From: Rheum nobile
Taxonomy: Eukaryota; Streptophyta; Magnoliopsida; Caryophyllales; Polygonaceae
Assembly (NCBI GenBank): GCA_027886185.1
Contig: WOAB01000838.1
Span: 124,001 to 188,000, forward strand
Length of the DNA stretch: 64,000 bases
Direction: 5' to 3'
Below the pieces are notes generated by a model, which had not been told where the DNA came from, made no database searches, and worked only from the letters and a program-made list of their open reading frames with translations. This document shows, piece after piece, positions 11,301 to 22,485 of this stretch; positions within the stretch are counted from its first letter, which is position 1, and every line of letters begins with the position of its first letter. A program made the translations under genes and the position numbers.

Positions 11301-11473
11301 CTCCTCACACAGCTAGTACATCTCCGGCCATGTTAGACGCCGAGTCCACCAACCGTACCAGCCAGACTGGGTTTAACGAACCCCAGACCCCGAGCACGCA
11401 ACACCCTTTCATGAACGTGGAGGAGGAAAACCTCCAGGGGTTCTAAGGGAGGCAGTACACATGCCCGACTTTT

Positions 11474-12640
11474 TTGGGACCGTATGCACCTCAAGGAGCA
11501 CCCTCTTATGCACCAACAGAGCCATACCCTCATCATGGGTTTCCACAAGAGCCATACCCACCCTATGGGTACGGATACTTGCCCACTCCCGAACCAACCA
11601 CTCTAAACCTCCCTCAATCCCTAAGGGGATCAAGGCAGGCCAGGCCTGCGCAACAAGCAGGCCCCACCCGACCAGCTCCAACGGCCAGCGCACCCGGTAG
11701 GAACCACAATAATGAGAGGAGAAACAGCTTCTCGCATGCGGAGCCCCACCCAGTCGTGGACAGGCCCGAAGCACGCCAGGACCTCGCCATCATCTCGGCC
11801 CTATACGGCTCCATCGCTTTCACGAACGGGGTACTAATGGCAATTCCTGAGATTGACGCTAGCGCGATTCCAACCATGGGGGAGTATGCCAGTGAGAGGG
11901 ATCCCTAGGACCACATCTCAAAGTACAAGTACACAATGTTGTCCTGTCGGGCGGACGAGCCAACTATGTGCAAGTTATTCCCCAACTCGCTTACTAGAGC
12001 AGCCCTTACGTGGATGATCAACCTTCCGGCGGGGAGCATCTGCAACTTCCCCCAGTTGGAGGAATCGTTCCTAATGCACTTCAGAAGCTCGAGGAGGAGA
12101 CGCCATGAGATGCAAGAAATCTTTGCCCTGAGACAGCGCGAGGCAGAGAGCCTAGCCTCGTACGTAAAGAGGTTCACGGCCGAGGTGATACAAGTGTGCG
12201 ATTTTGACGAGAAGGTGGCCAAAATCGCATTCATACAAGGACTCGCAAACTCAGACTTCAAGTTCTCGGTCACCAAGAAAGAGCCGGCAACCTACTCCAA
12301 GTTGCTGGATAAGGCCAACACTCACATTCGAGCCGAGGAGATGGCGAGCTTGTACCTCAGTCCCCCGAATGCGCCCCAGATTGAGCCTAAGGGAAGGTAC
12401 CAGGGCTCATGGGAACAAAGGAGGCCAGCCACGACCGCAGACAAAGGCAAGGCCTTAGAGCGAGCTCTGGTGCACACGGTGTCGATGAACCCACCACCCC
12501 CGTAGTACAACCCCTTTCTCAACCGCTCCAAGTCTCAAGCAGCACCCCAGCAAGGACAACCTCCCTAAAAGTTCTGCTCGTACCATCAATCCAAAACCCA
12601 TGGCAACAACGAGTGCATCTGTGCATGGGGTACGGATCCC
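11474..12640 (+). pseudogene. Tat gag (degenerate)
   Basis: Capsid/nucleocapsid precursor of the Tat element. A proline/tyrosine/glutamine-rich N-terminus is followed by a Retrotrans_gag-type region with ALTWMINLPAGSI, FRSSRRRRHEM and RQREAESLASYVKRF, all typical of plant Tat Gag. After about 12500 a cysteine/histidine segment (CSYHQSKTHGNNEC) fits the Tat zinc-binding motif. In-frame stops lie at 11906, 12503 and about 12566, so no full Gag can be made. The start is the ATG at 11474; the frame is open further upstream without an obvious better start. Confidence 0.8.
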
Positions 12641-12699
12641 CAGCGAAGAACCCACCTTTGGAGTCTCTATTCGCCCGAGGCTACAGAGCAATGAGTAGG

Positions 12700-13400
12700 G
12701 GAATGAACAAGAACCCGGCGCCTCCCCCGCCCCCTCCGCAGAGGGATAACTTCCCTCCCCCGGATGGTTGCGTGGGAACAATCGCAGGCGGCGCAAGTCC
12801 GTGGGAAGAAAGCATGAGGGCCATACATAGATACGCGCGAGGAGGAAGGCATCACCCCGCAATACCAGTACTCAGTGTTGCTAACAGTTCGCCAGTGGGG
12901 AACCAACTCTCTTTCACAGAAGCGGACGCGGAGGCGGTAGAAACCCCACACTATGACCCCTTGGTCATACATGCGCAGTTCGGGATGAAGCTAGTTAAGT
13001 GGATCCTGATCGACACGGGAAGCTCCTCAGACATTTTATACTGGGACACCTTCCTGCAACTAGAGATCCCGCCTACAGAACTCTGCCCCAATGATAGCTC
13101 GTTAGTCGGCTTCTCGGGAGAAAGGGTCATCGTCTCCAGTGTTGTCACCCTAGACCTCATCCTGAGGGATGAAGGAAGCCCACGCAAATCCGAGTCGGTA
13201 GACTTTATGGTTATGAGGATACCATCCGCGTACAATGCGATCCTTGGGTGAGTATCCCTCAACAAGTTCCATGTTGTTGCATCAGTGTACCACCTTAAGG
13301 TAAAGTTTCATGTCCATGGAGATTTAGGAGAGTCGAAGGGCCGGCAAGCAGAGAGTCGGGCATGCTATTTAACCACCCTGAAAGGAAAGGGCCTCGCGGA
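12700..13400 (+). pseudogene. Tat aspartic protease (degenerate)
   Basis: Retropepsin that would cut the polyprotein. The active-site block ILIDTGSSSDILY is intact (D at about 13012-13014), followed by the usual VDFMVMRIPSAYNAILG region. A TGA at 13249-13251 interrupts it in the conserved segment after ILG, and this stretch is in a different frame from gag and from RT. The upstream part is proline-rich linker. Confidence 0.8.
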
Positions 13401-13559
13401 GCAAGTCTTGCAAGTCCAAGTACTCAAGCCGGAAGCAGGATCCTCAGATGGGACCCGAGAGTAAGTCGACCTCAAAGTGCAGGAGCAAGTCCACCCGATT
13501 GTAGAGAACGAGGAGACAAGGGCAATAACCACTTTGGGCAAGGAGGTGAGAGGTTGTTC

Positions 13560-14987
13560 TTAGGGACCCGCCTGGGTGTGAATGATCAAGAGCAAGTCCA
13601 GGAGCTATTGGGCAAGTCTAGGGATGTGTTCACCTGGGTGCCTAAAGACCTAATCGGTATCCCTCGGACTCTGATGACCCATAACTTGAACATAATCCAA
13701 GTGACCAAGCCCGTAAGGCAGAAAAAGAGAAAGCAAGCTAGTGACAAGGCCAAGGGAGCCCGCGAAGAAATCCTCAAGCTCTTGTTGGCTGGGTTCATCC
13801 ATGAAGTCCAATACCCCACCTGGCTAGCCAATGTGGTGATGGTCAAGAAATCAAGCGGCAAGTGGCAGATGTGTATAGACTTCACCGACCTGAACCAGGC
13901 TTGCCCTAAGGATAGCTACCCGCTCCCCTCTATCGACCGACTAGTGGACTCCACAACAAGGCACGAGGCCCTAAGTTTTCTTGATACGTACTCCTGCTAC
14001 AACCAGATCAAGATGAATCCCTGTGACGAGGAGCATACGGCTTTCATCACAGAGGCAGGAACACACTGTTATCGTGTGATGCCTTTCGACCCCAGGAACG
14101 CGGGGGCCACTTTCCAGAGGCTCGTAGATCGCATCTTCCGCGATCTGAGAGGCAAGACGGTGGAAGCCTATGTTGACGACATTGTCGTGAAAAGTCGATA
14201 TGCCTCCGAGCACGCAGCCGACCTCCGTGAAGTCTTCAACACCCTGAGGAGCAATGGAATGAGTCTGAACCCCAAAAAGTGTGTCTTTGGAGTGCAAGCA
14301 TGCAAGTTTCTAGGTTTCCTAGTCAGCACCAGAGGAATCAACGTCAACCCAGAGAGAGTCGAAGCAATCTTGGCAATGACCGCCCTGCGGAATGTTAAGG
14401 AGGTACAACGTTTCTTGGGCACGGTGAACTACTTGGGCAGGTTTTGTGCCCGACTGTCGGAGACAAGCCTCCCTTTCTTCAAGGCTCTCTGGAAGGTCCA
14501 CAACTTTGAGTGGACGCCGGAGTGCGCGGCAGCCTTTGAGGACTTGAAGAGCCACTTGAAGCAATTACCCACCTTGGTGGCTTCTGCACCCGGAGAGGAG
14601 CTCCAACTTTACATCGCCGTTAGGGATACCGCAGTCAGCGCGACCATTGTGAAGGACACGCGAGTACCAGTCTACTTTGTGAGCAAGACCATGTTGCCCG
14701 TGGAAACACGGTACTCACCCGCAGAGAAGTTATCCCTCGCCGTAGTCACGACCGCCCGTAAGTTAAGACCGTATTTACAAGGTCGCCCCATACAGGTCCT
14801 CTCAGACTTCCCATTGCAGAACATGCTCCATCGGCCTACCCTCTCGGGCATGATGATGAGGTGGGTAGTAGAGCTCTCGGAGTTCCACATTTCGTCCAAG
14901 AGTCGCCCCGCTATCAAGGCGCAATCTCTCGCCGACTTCCTTGTCGAGGCCAGCTTCAGGGATGAGGCCATCACGGAAGCAACATGA
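13560..14987 (+). pseudogene. Tat reverse transcriptase and first RNase H
   Basis: The longest open stretch of the element. RT motifs in order: WQMCIDFTDLNQACPKDSYP, FLDTYSCYNQI, and the catalytic YVDDIVVKS (about 14169-14195), typical of Tat. RT motif 4 is altered: where related elements have PFGL(K/R)NAG this copy has PFDPRNAGATF. A connection domain (RFLGTVNYLGRF) and an RNase H domain (about 14580-14960) follow, with degenerate catalytic residues, as known for the first RNase H of Tat elements. The stretch stays open to TGA at 14985. The frame before about 13560 reads nonsense, so the polyprotein is broken by frameshift. Confidence 0.85.
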
Positions 14988-14999
14988 GTTTTAACTTGT

Positions 15000-15400
15000 T
15001 GGGTACTCTTTTTCGACGGGGCGGTGAACGAGGGAGGCCGCGGAGCTGGCCTAGTCCTCACGTCCCTAGGAGGAGAGAAAATGGAGTATGCACTAGCTTT
15101 GGAGTTCGAGGCCACTAACAATGAAGCAGAGTATGAGGACCTTTTGGCGGGAATTGAGCTGGCCCTATTGAACGGGGTGCAAGGCTTGACTTGTTATAAT
15201 GACTCCGAAGTCATAGTTAACCAGGTGCAAGAGATCTATGGGGAAAAGACATGAACCCTGCCCGAGTATTGCGAAAGAGTGAGAACACTAGCCAAGGCTT
15301 TACGCCAATTTGAGATACACTCCATCCCGAGGTCCGAGAACACGGCAGCAAACGCCCTCACAAAGCTTGGTTTCAGGTCAGTTGGTTGCACTACAGGTGT
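15000..15400 (+). pseudogene. Second (archaeal-type) RNase H of Tat lineage
   Basis: LFFDGAVNEGGRGAGLVL, then ATNNEAEYEDLLAGIELAL and CYNDSEVIVNQV give the acid residues of an active-type RNase H. An additional archaeal-type RNase H after the first one is an established mark of the Tat lineage and supports the classification. A TGA at 15252-15254 interrupts the domain, and the frame continues beyond with ENTAANALTKLGF. Confidence 0.8.
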
Positions 15401-15549
15401 AGCCCGCGTAGAAAGCAAAAGTCTCCCCGCCATTCGAATGCAAGTCATGGCAATCAACGAAACCCTTGACTGGAGGACACCCCTGAAGGAATACTTGGAA
15501 AAGGGAGCCTCTCCCTCCGACAGGGCCGAAAGGCGGAGGCTGCAGGTCC

Positions 15550-16683
15550 GAGCCTCGCGTTTCTACATGAAGGAGGCAGGCTGTACAAAAAAGGCTATAA
15601 CTCATCAGGCATCAAATGCATCTCGCTGGAGCAAGGCCATCAACTCACCGAGGAGATTCACAGCGGAACATGCTGCAATCATTCCGGGTGGAGAACCCTT
15701 GCCCACAAGGCCCAACGCGCCGGCTACTTTTGGCCCACTATGAGAAAAGATGTTGGAGGTCTCCCGGTCCTACAATCCCTGACAGGTCCATGCTCCCGCT
15801 ATCCTGCAACCCGAACACGAGATGAAGATACTGAGTGCCCCCATGCCCTTTCGCGATGTAAGGGATGGATCTCCTCGTCCTTTTTCCTCACGCCTCGGGC
15901 AATTGCAATACATCCTGGTGGCCATTGATTACTACACCAAGTGGATTGAGGCGGAGGCCTTTGCAACTACCACAATCTAGAAGGTAAATAAATTTCTTTG
16001 GCAAAATGTCATCTGTCGCTTTGGACTCCCCCAGGACATTGTCATCGACCGAGGGCCCCAATTCAACACGGAAAAGTTGAGGGCATTCTGTGACGACCTG
16101 GGCATTCGCCTTCTCTTTGCCTCGGTAGCTCACCCGCGAACAAACGGCCAAGTCAAGAACGCGAACGGGCAGATTTTGGCCGGCTTGAAGAAGAGGCTAG
16201 ACAAAGCGCAAGGGCGATGAACAAAAGTCCTCCCGCTCGTCCTCTGGGCCAATCGAAGCACACCAAAGAAAGGGACCGACGAGACGCCATTTTGCCTGGC
16301 GTATGGGGTTGAGGCGATCGTCCCGGTAGAGCACCTTTTTTTTCCAAATGAAAGGATTCTGTATTACGACGAGGAGAACAAGAATGAGAGGATGTCCGCG
16401 GAATTGCAATTAAGGGAAGAGGTACGGGAAATGGCTGAGGTCCGCAAGGTCAAGTACAAGAGAAGGATTGCCGCGCACTATAATAAGAGAATCCTCCCCC
16501 GATGCTTCAAAAAGGGGACCTGGTCCTCAAGAGAACGGAGGGTGGCAAGCTGGACCCAAGGTGGAAAGGCCCGTATATCATCTCGCACCAAGTGGCTGAG
16601 GGAGCCTACAAGCTAAAAAGGGAGGACGACAACCTGATCCCAAACACGTGGAACGTCTTGCGATTGAAGTACTTCCCGTAAGC
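15550..16683 (+). pseudogene. Tat integrase, frameshifted, catalytic Glu to Lys
   Basis: DDE integrase in pieces. The zinc-binding part is around GTCCNHSGW...AGYFWPT (about 15665-15740). The core has VAIDYYTKWIEAEAF (about 15910), VIDRGPQFN (second Asp, about 16045) and HPRTNGQVKNANGQI, where the catalytic Glu (NGQVEN in relatives) is Lys, a G-to-A change at about 16156. The C-terminal fold ends with LDPRWKGPYII and WNVLRLKYFP before TAA at about 16680. Several frameshifts (about 15560, 15880, 16500) and stops at 15978 and about 16218 are present. This integrase could not act. Confidence 0.8.
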
Positions 16684-16689
16684 AAGAAA

Positions 16690-16833
16690 GCGGCGAGGGA
16701 GCCCCAAAAAGAGCAACACCCATACAGGCCCTAACAACATATGTAATGTAAGCACCGACAAGGCCGATTAGTAGCTAGATCTTTTTTTTATTAAAGCCCC
16801 ATGAATGTTAAGCAACATTAGCGTGAGTCAGGA
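16690..16833 (+). other. Start of the Tat 3' noncoding region
   Basis: Non-coding link between integrase and minisatellite, with a short poly(T) tract. No motif of note. Confidence 0.4.
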
Positions 16834-17815
16834 AAGTAGTTTTAAGCAATGATAAGCAATGCAAGGCCCGAGGAGGGGCGATAGCAATAATAAGCAATGC
16901 AAAGCAATATTGAGCCCGAGGAGGGGCGAGAGCAACACCAGGCAATACTAGGCCCAGAGAGAGGTGAGAGCAATACTAAGCAATACCAAGCAATACAAAG
17001 CAATACTGATCCCGGGGAGGGGCGAGAGCAATACCAAGCAATACTAAGCAATACTGGGCCCAGAGAGGGGTGAGAACAATACTAAGCAATACCAAGCAAT
17101 ACTGAGTCTGGGGAGGGGCGAGAGCAATACTAAGCAATACTGGGCCCAAAGAGGGGCGAGAGCAATACTAAGCAATACCAAGCAATACTAAGCAATATTG
17201 GACCCATAGAGGGGTGAAAGCAATACTAAACAATACTAAGCAATACAAAGCAATACTGAGCTCGGGGAGGGGCGAGAGCAATACTAGGCAATACCAAGCA
17301 ATACTGAGCCCAAAGAGGGGCGAGAGCAACACCAGGCAATACTAGAGCAATTACAGGCCCGTAGAGGGGCAAGAGAAATATTAAAGCAACACCAGGCAAT
17401 ACTAAAGCAATATTGGGCCCGAGTAGGGGCGAGAGCAATACTAAAATAACAAACAATAAGTGTGCAGGAACTAGTCCGCGGAAAAGGCAAAGGGAAATGT
17501 CGGACTGGAGAGAGCATGACGAAATGTCGGACTGGAGAGAGCTCGGGGAGGGGCGAGAGCAATACTAGGCAATACCAAGCAATACTGAGCCCAGAGAGGG
17601 GCGAGAGCAACACCAGGCAATACTAGAGCAATTACAGGCCCGTAGAGGGGCAAGAGAAATATTAAAGCAACACCAGGCAATACTAAAGCAATATTGGGCC
17701 CGAGTAGGGGCGAGAGCAATACTAAAATAACAAACAATAAGTGTGCAGGAACTAGTCCGCGGAAAAGGCAAAGGGAAATGTCGGACTGGAGAGAGCATGA
17801 CGAAAGATTAAATCA
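16834..17815. repeat. Variable minisatellite of GCAATACYAA and GAGGGGCGAGA units
   Basis: Nearly 1 kb made of two alternating modules. One is a 10-bp unit (GCAATACTAA / GCAATACCAA) in runs of one to four; the other is a 20-25 bp unit such as CTGAGCCCGGGGAGGGGCGA. The runs vary in copy number, so composite period is about 40-75 bp. Long antisense open frames here (IALVLPGVA-like) are products of repeat periodicity, not genes. Confidence 0.85.
17261..17800. repeat. 281-bp segmental tandem duplication within the minisatellite
   Basis: The segment 17261-17541 recurs from 17542 onward almost without change, including the unique-looking junction with GTGTGCAGGAACTAGTCCGC and the GAAATGTCGGACTGGAGAGA ending. 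It is a duplication of a whole block rather than gain of single units, and it is younger than the rest of the array. Confidence 0.85.
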
Positions 17816-17859
17816 ATGACTCATGGCAACATGGCTAAGGGGAAAGCGACGATGTAGGG

Positions 17860-18160
17860 GAAAATGCAACAAAGCAAGAGAGTGGCGGAAGCACCAAGAC
17901 CGTGAAGCCAGGTAAGTACCACAAGGCAAGAGAGTGGTGGAAGCACCAAGGCCGCGGAGCCAGATAAACCCCACAAGGCAAGAAAATGGCAAGAGCACCA
18001 AGGCCCGCAGAACCAAGTGAGCACCACAAGGCAAGATAAGCGCAGAGGACCACAGAGCTGAGTAAATACAACAAAGAGGCCTAGATCGTGGAGCAAAGAT
18101 AAGCGCAACAAAGGGAAGAAGCTACAACGCCACCCAAAGCCGCAGCAAGACCGGGTGGCC
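17860..18160. repeat. About 60-bp degenerate tandem repeat
   Basis: Three to four diverged units containing AAGCACCAAGRCCGYGRAGCC and CCACAAGGCAAGA. They follow the minisatellite in the Tat 3' region. No coding support; antisense leucine/alanine-rich frames are repeat artefacts. Confidence 0.7.
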
Positions 18161-18382
18161 AACAATGAGGAAAATCACCCTAAGGCCCACAAGGTGGTAA
18201 GCCTTTGATAAGCCGAAAACAACCCTAAGAACGCAGCGAGACAATCACCACGGAAGGGCGCGAGCAAGGGGCTCAACCTTGAAGCAGCACTGAAGCCATA
18301 ACCAAACGTGCGAGCCATGCAAGGCTAGTTAAAGACAAAGAGCAACGCGAGCGAAACAAAGCACACGGAGACCCTTTATTTT
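18161..18382. other. Tat 3' region left of the CACTA insertion
   Basis: Low-complexity purine-rich sequence, continuous with 23611 onward once the CACTA element and one TTT are removed. No gene seen. Confidence 0.4.
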
Positions 18383-18730
18383 CACTAGTGGAAAAAATCC
18401 TTTTAGAGGCGGGCCTTTTGACACTTATTGCGGCGAACACCGATCGCCGCAACTGAGGGGGCTGCAACAAGTAGGAAAGCTTTTTGAGGCGGGCTATATA
18501 CGCCTCTACAAGTGGCTTTTAGAGGCGGGCCTCCATAGGCCCGCCTCTAAAAGTGCCTCACATTGGCGCCAAAGTGAGGCACTTTTAGAGGCGGGCCTCC
18601 ATAGGCCCGCCTCAACAAGTGCCTCACATGGCGCCGTAGTGAGGCACTTGTTGAGGCGGGCCTTTGGAGGCTCGCCTCAACAAGTGTCTTTTAGAGGCGG
18701 GCCTCCATAGGCCCGCCTCTAAAAGCCTCA
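18383..18730. repeat. Left TIR and subterminal GAGGCGGGC repeats of CACTA
   Basis: The TIR is followed by at least ten GAGGCGGGC or GCCCGCCTC motifs, often as hairpins (for example GAGGCGGGCCTCCATAGGCCCGCCTC twice). Such subterminal motifs are the known binding sites of CACTA accessory proteins in other families. Confidence 0.85.
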
Positions 18731-18732
18731 AC

Positions 18733-18837
18733 AATTCGAGCCTGACTCGGCCGAGTCAGGCTCGGTTTATTGTATTTCAACAATTCGAGCCTAACTCGAC
18801 CTAGAACTCGGCCGAGTCAGGCTCGAATTGTTGAAAT
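18733..18837. repeat. Palindromic repeat just inside the left CACTA end
   Basis: CCTGACTCGGCCGAGTCAGG is a perfect palindrome and recurs about 70 bp later as CTCGGCCGAGTCAGGC; the flanks CAACAATTCGAGCC and GGCTCGAATTGTTG are inverted relative to each other. The whole block can fold into a long hairpin. No similar block is seen at the right end. Confidence 0.8.
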
Positions 18838-18974
18838 ACCATACACACAGATAAGCAGAATAATATACATCAATACAACAGATCGATTTCATTCACAGAA
18901 TAATATAACAGATTTCACCAGAGTACAGTCAGATTCTCAACAACAGTATATATACAGGACAAGTACAAACAAGT

Positions 18975-21900
18975 TCAATCCGATAATAAATACTTCGATG
19001 TAAAATACTGTGCCCATTGCTCACGAACAACGTCCATTTCTTCAGAAGTATACGTTGTCTTCCTCTTAGGATATACCTTCATAAAAAACACATGAATTAT
19101 TGACAAATACTATCAACATATAGTTTGTTAAGGGACATACCGCCTCTAGTCGCTCATCAGAGTCATAGAATCCCGTGACTATCTCTAACATGAACTTCAT
19201 GACATAATAGCCACACTCGGTTCCGCCGCTTTGTTGAGCGCACTAATTACACAACATAAGGGGGATGTCTTAGATACAAGGCCTTTGATTATAAATAAAC
19301 AAACCTAAAGTGTTTAAAATGCTATATGTACCTCTATATTGCAGACTCTCAACGTCTTACGTTTTTCTCTTGATTTCTCGCACTTCCCACCTTGATACAA
19401 AAACACTTGAAATGCCCTAGAAAATCAACATAATACAGTCATGAAACTGATATTGATTCCAATAAAAACTAGTTCGTAAGTAAAATAACTTACAAATTCA
19501 TGATTGGAGATGCATCAGTCGTTCTGTTGCCTGGACATTTTAGAGAATCGAACAGATAGACCTGTGCTTTAAATAGGTCTATCACATACAGAATCCAATG
19601 ATTGCTGCATCATTTAAACGTAAATTGATAAACATTAATGATTGCTTAACATACTCTTTATATATGAAACTTATTGAAAACACTTACTCTTGATTATATG
19701 GGAGCAAATACAATTTGGCACTGTTAGCATTGAACACACGTTGCAAGTACTCTGCTGGAACAGCTGGATCGGCCCTGATTCTAGTGCTTGACACCATCTC
19801 AGGACAAATGAACCCAATTCGAGAATTTTCAAATGCATATGTGTGATTGTCCAATAAATACCTGCACATTTAAAGAAAAAACGATTAAGAATGATAGTTG
19901 AACAATTAAAGAAAAAACGATTAAGAATGATAGTTGACAATTAAAAGATAAAGACTGATCAAAACATTTACATCATGTAGACTTGAATCAAAGAAATGTT
20001 TAAGCACTCCCCCTTAAGGAACTCTTCTACATCGGATGCAGTGACGTATGTTTCTTGATCTGTCCCATAATTCCAAACCGAGGCATCCAATGGGATGGGA
20101 GTACTATCATATATACCACCCGTTGCCGAAGACATAACAAATTGCAACAACTTGCATGACTGGCCAAGACCTTGAATTTCTTCGTTTTCTGCTTTCTTCC
20201 TTTTGGCAGCTGATTCTTCCGTTTTCCAATCACAACTACCAACCACCTCTTTGTTGGACTGAGACTTAAGAGTTATTTCGACATGTTATTGACCGACAAT
20301 AATAATGAAGTAACATTCGTATTATTGAGCACAAACAAGGAAGATTTAATATCATTTCTAATAACTATCCCGCCAAGGGCCTAAATTATGGATTCTATCC
20401 CGCCAAGGGCCTAAATTATGGATTCTATCCCGCCAAGGGCCTAAATTATGAATTCTATCCCGCCAAGGGCCTAAATTATGAATTCTATCCCGCCAAGGGC
20501 CTAAATTGGCGCTATTATCCACCTTTTTAGAGAGAAATGACTTACCTTTGTATTTTTGGCGGTGAAGCTCAACTTTTTAGAGATAAATGACTTGGACTTC
20601 TCTGGGGGGCGTGGAGTAGTATAGTCCTATATATATTAAAATTATAGATGAGCAAGAGTGAGACATTATTATTGAGCCCAGATTTCTTACCTCGTCGTCT
20701 TCGAAAATCACTAAGCGGGTCGGCCATTGCACGGAACTACCCTGAGCACCGCCTAAGTTAGTGAAACCATCACCCGTAGGCACCGGAAGAATATCATCAT
20801 GATGTCCATCATAAACAAAATCAACTTGGACTTTGTAGTGATCAGGCTTCATCGGTGTAAAGTGTTGGGACGATGCATCGTTTGAGGGTTGTACCATACC
20901 ATCCGCTACTAGCACTTTGTTACCAGAATCTTTATCCTCAAGGGCAAGATGGCATGGAGTCCTTTCCTGCATAAGAGGTATTTTAATTCATGTTATAAGA
21001 GGTATTTGGACATAAAGAGTTCATGATAATACTCAAACTCAAACATACCTTTAGCTCACGTGGTTGCGGTGTGGAATCAGGACAAGTGGTATAGGGTGCA
21101 TCAACATCAGGTCCAAGAACGGGAGTAGAAGTGAAGTTTGGTTGATTTATGTGTAACATGGAGCGTAGTTGCTTTTGGAGGGCCTCAGCCACCCTTTTAT
21201 CTAACTCACCTTCAAACTCCTTTCTAACTTCAGCTCTGATCGATTCGATCAGATCTGATGAAGCTTCACTAGAACATTTTCTCCGTCGTTCTCTTGGACC
21301 GAAAGCAACTCTATAACCCACATTTCCACCCATTGCCTTGACACGGCCACGATGATCTTTTTTCCCAATGGCTTTGGTGAGGGCATCCTCATCATCCTCG
21401 AAAGTAAGGTTTCCTTTTTCTTCTTCTTCGATATACTCATCCTATAATGTCAATTAGGAAAGTATAGATTAGTTCATATTTCCAACTAAATTTAAGTAAA
21501 TATTCATTAAAAAGAACTACTTACAATTCTTCTTGCAATTTCTACGGCATCCTTATCGTTCGGGCTAACTTCCCACTTTCCATCCTCAGATCGAACTTGA
21601 TGAGCCAAAACCCACTCCTTTGCTCTGTATTTTCTAGCTCTAGGAGCCGATGAGTTCACTGAGGAGCTACTTGACATAGATAAAGCTGCTTCCTCTGGGA
21701 GTCGTCCTTCATTTATCCACTCGTGTCGTTTTCTAATATAACCCGCCTGGCCGGTGCGATGAGGATTCTTGTTTTGGGCTGCACTTGCCTTTGCTTTCTC
21801 ACTACGAGCCTGTCAAAAGTGAATAGCATTATTACCAATGATTTCCGCTAGCTGACTAGAAATCTTTAATACTAAAAATAAATAGCATTATTACCAATGA

Positions 21901-22485
21901 CTCTGGCCTGTAATGTTCTTGAAGAAAAACTGACCAATCAGCCTCTGTAATGTGGTGGTAGACATCCCAAGGCATGTAGTTTCTAGGATACTTCGACGGC
22001 TTTTGTGTCTTAGTTATCCATCTTGCTTTCAACTTGCTCTTGAAATCTCTAAATCGTTTTGCCACACAAGAATGAAAGTATTTTTCCCTTGACCTCCTTT
22101 CATCATCAATGATGTGGAACATAAGCTGTGGATTTTTACAATAAGTTAGAATGATAGTTAATATAGTATATCTTTAAAACAATTTAAAAAGACATTATAC
22201 CTTGGTCTCCTCCCAAAACCCTTGCCTCGTCTGCTCATCTATCATTCGGTATTCTCTCACGTTTATATCAATTCTTTGAGCACAACTCCCAACTTGCTTT
22301 CCGTATTGTTTCGACCACTCTCCATCAGGGACATTCAACTCATTAAACTCAAGGTGCATAGGCGTTTTTACTTGAACGCCTTTTGACGGACCACGCCCTT
22401 TAGCGATGTGTGTAATCGCGCTAACACCTTGTGATTCAGGATCACCTTGGGTAGGGAAAATAGCATTTCCACTTTCGTTAGACAT
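18975..22485 (-). CDS. CACTA gene: Transposase_24-like plus Ulp1-type protease
   Basis: Spliced minus-strand gene. Likely start is the ATG at 22485; stop at 18975-18977. GT-AG exons can be placed at 22201-22485, 21895-22125, 21525-21809, 21049-21441 and 20691-20966, then more roughly at 19974-20256, 19687-19864, 19490-19610, 19335-19420, 19140-19255 and 18975-19090. The first part matches plant Ptta/En/Spm transposase (PF03004): FHSCVAKRFRDFKSKLKARW, AGYIRKRHEW and a charged coiled-coil near EVRKEFEGELDKRVAEAL. A middle DHYKVQVDFVYDG segment resembles the DUF8039-type region often found with it. The C-terminal part has NHWILYVIDLF, YLFDSL and QSGGTECGYYVM, giving His, Asp and Cys of a C48/Ulp1 cysteine protease. 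No stop was seen in the placed exons. Role in transposition is unknown. Confidence 0.7.
20365..20510. repeat. Five 30-bp tandem repeats in an intron of the CACTA gene
   Basis: Five head-to-tail copies of CGCCAAGGGCCTAAATTATG plus ten bases, with exact 30-bp period (cores at 20371, 20401, 20431, 20461, 20491). The last copy diverges into GGCGCT. The array sits between the exons ending at 20691 and starting near 20256. Confidence 0.9.

Noticed and set aside
16842..17798. Several antisense frames of 65-110 codons with IAWCCSRP or ALVLPGVA repeats
   Set aside because: They follow the minisatellite period exactly, and copies are duplicated with the DNA block. No start context or family match.
17813..18165. 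Leucine/alanine-rich antisense frames
   Set aside because: Products of the 60-bp tandem repeat; overlapping frames in all phases.
20365..20510. Five direct repeats of 30 bp considered as a CRISPR-like array
   Set aside because: Repeats abut without unique spacers, and the setting is a plant transposon intron.
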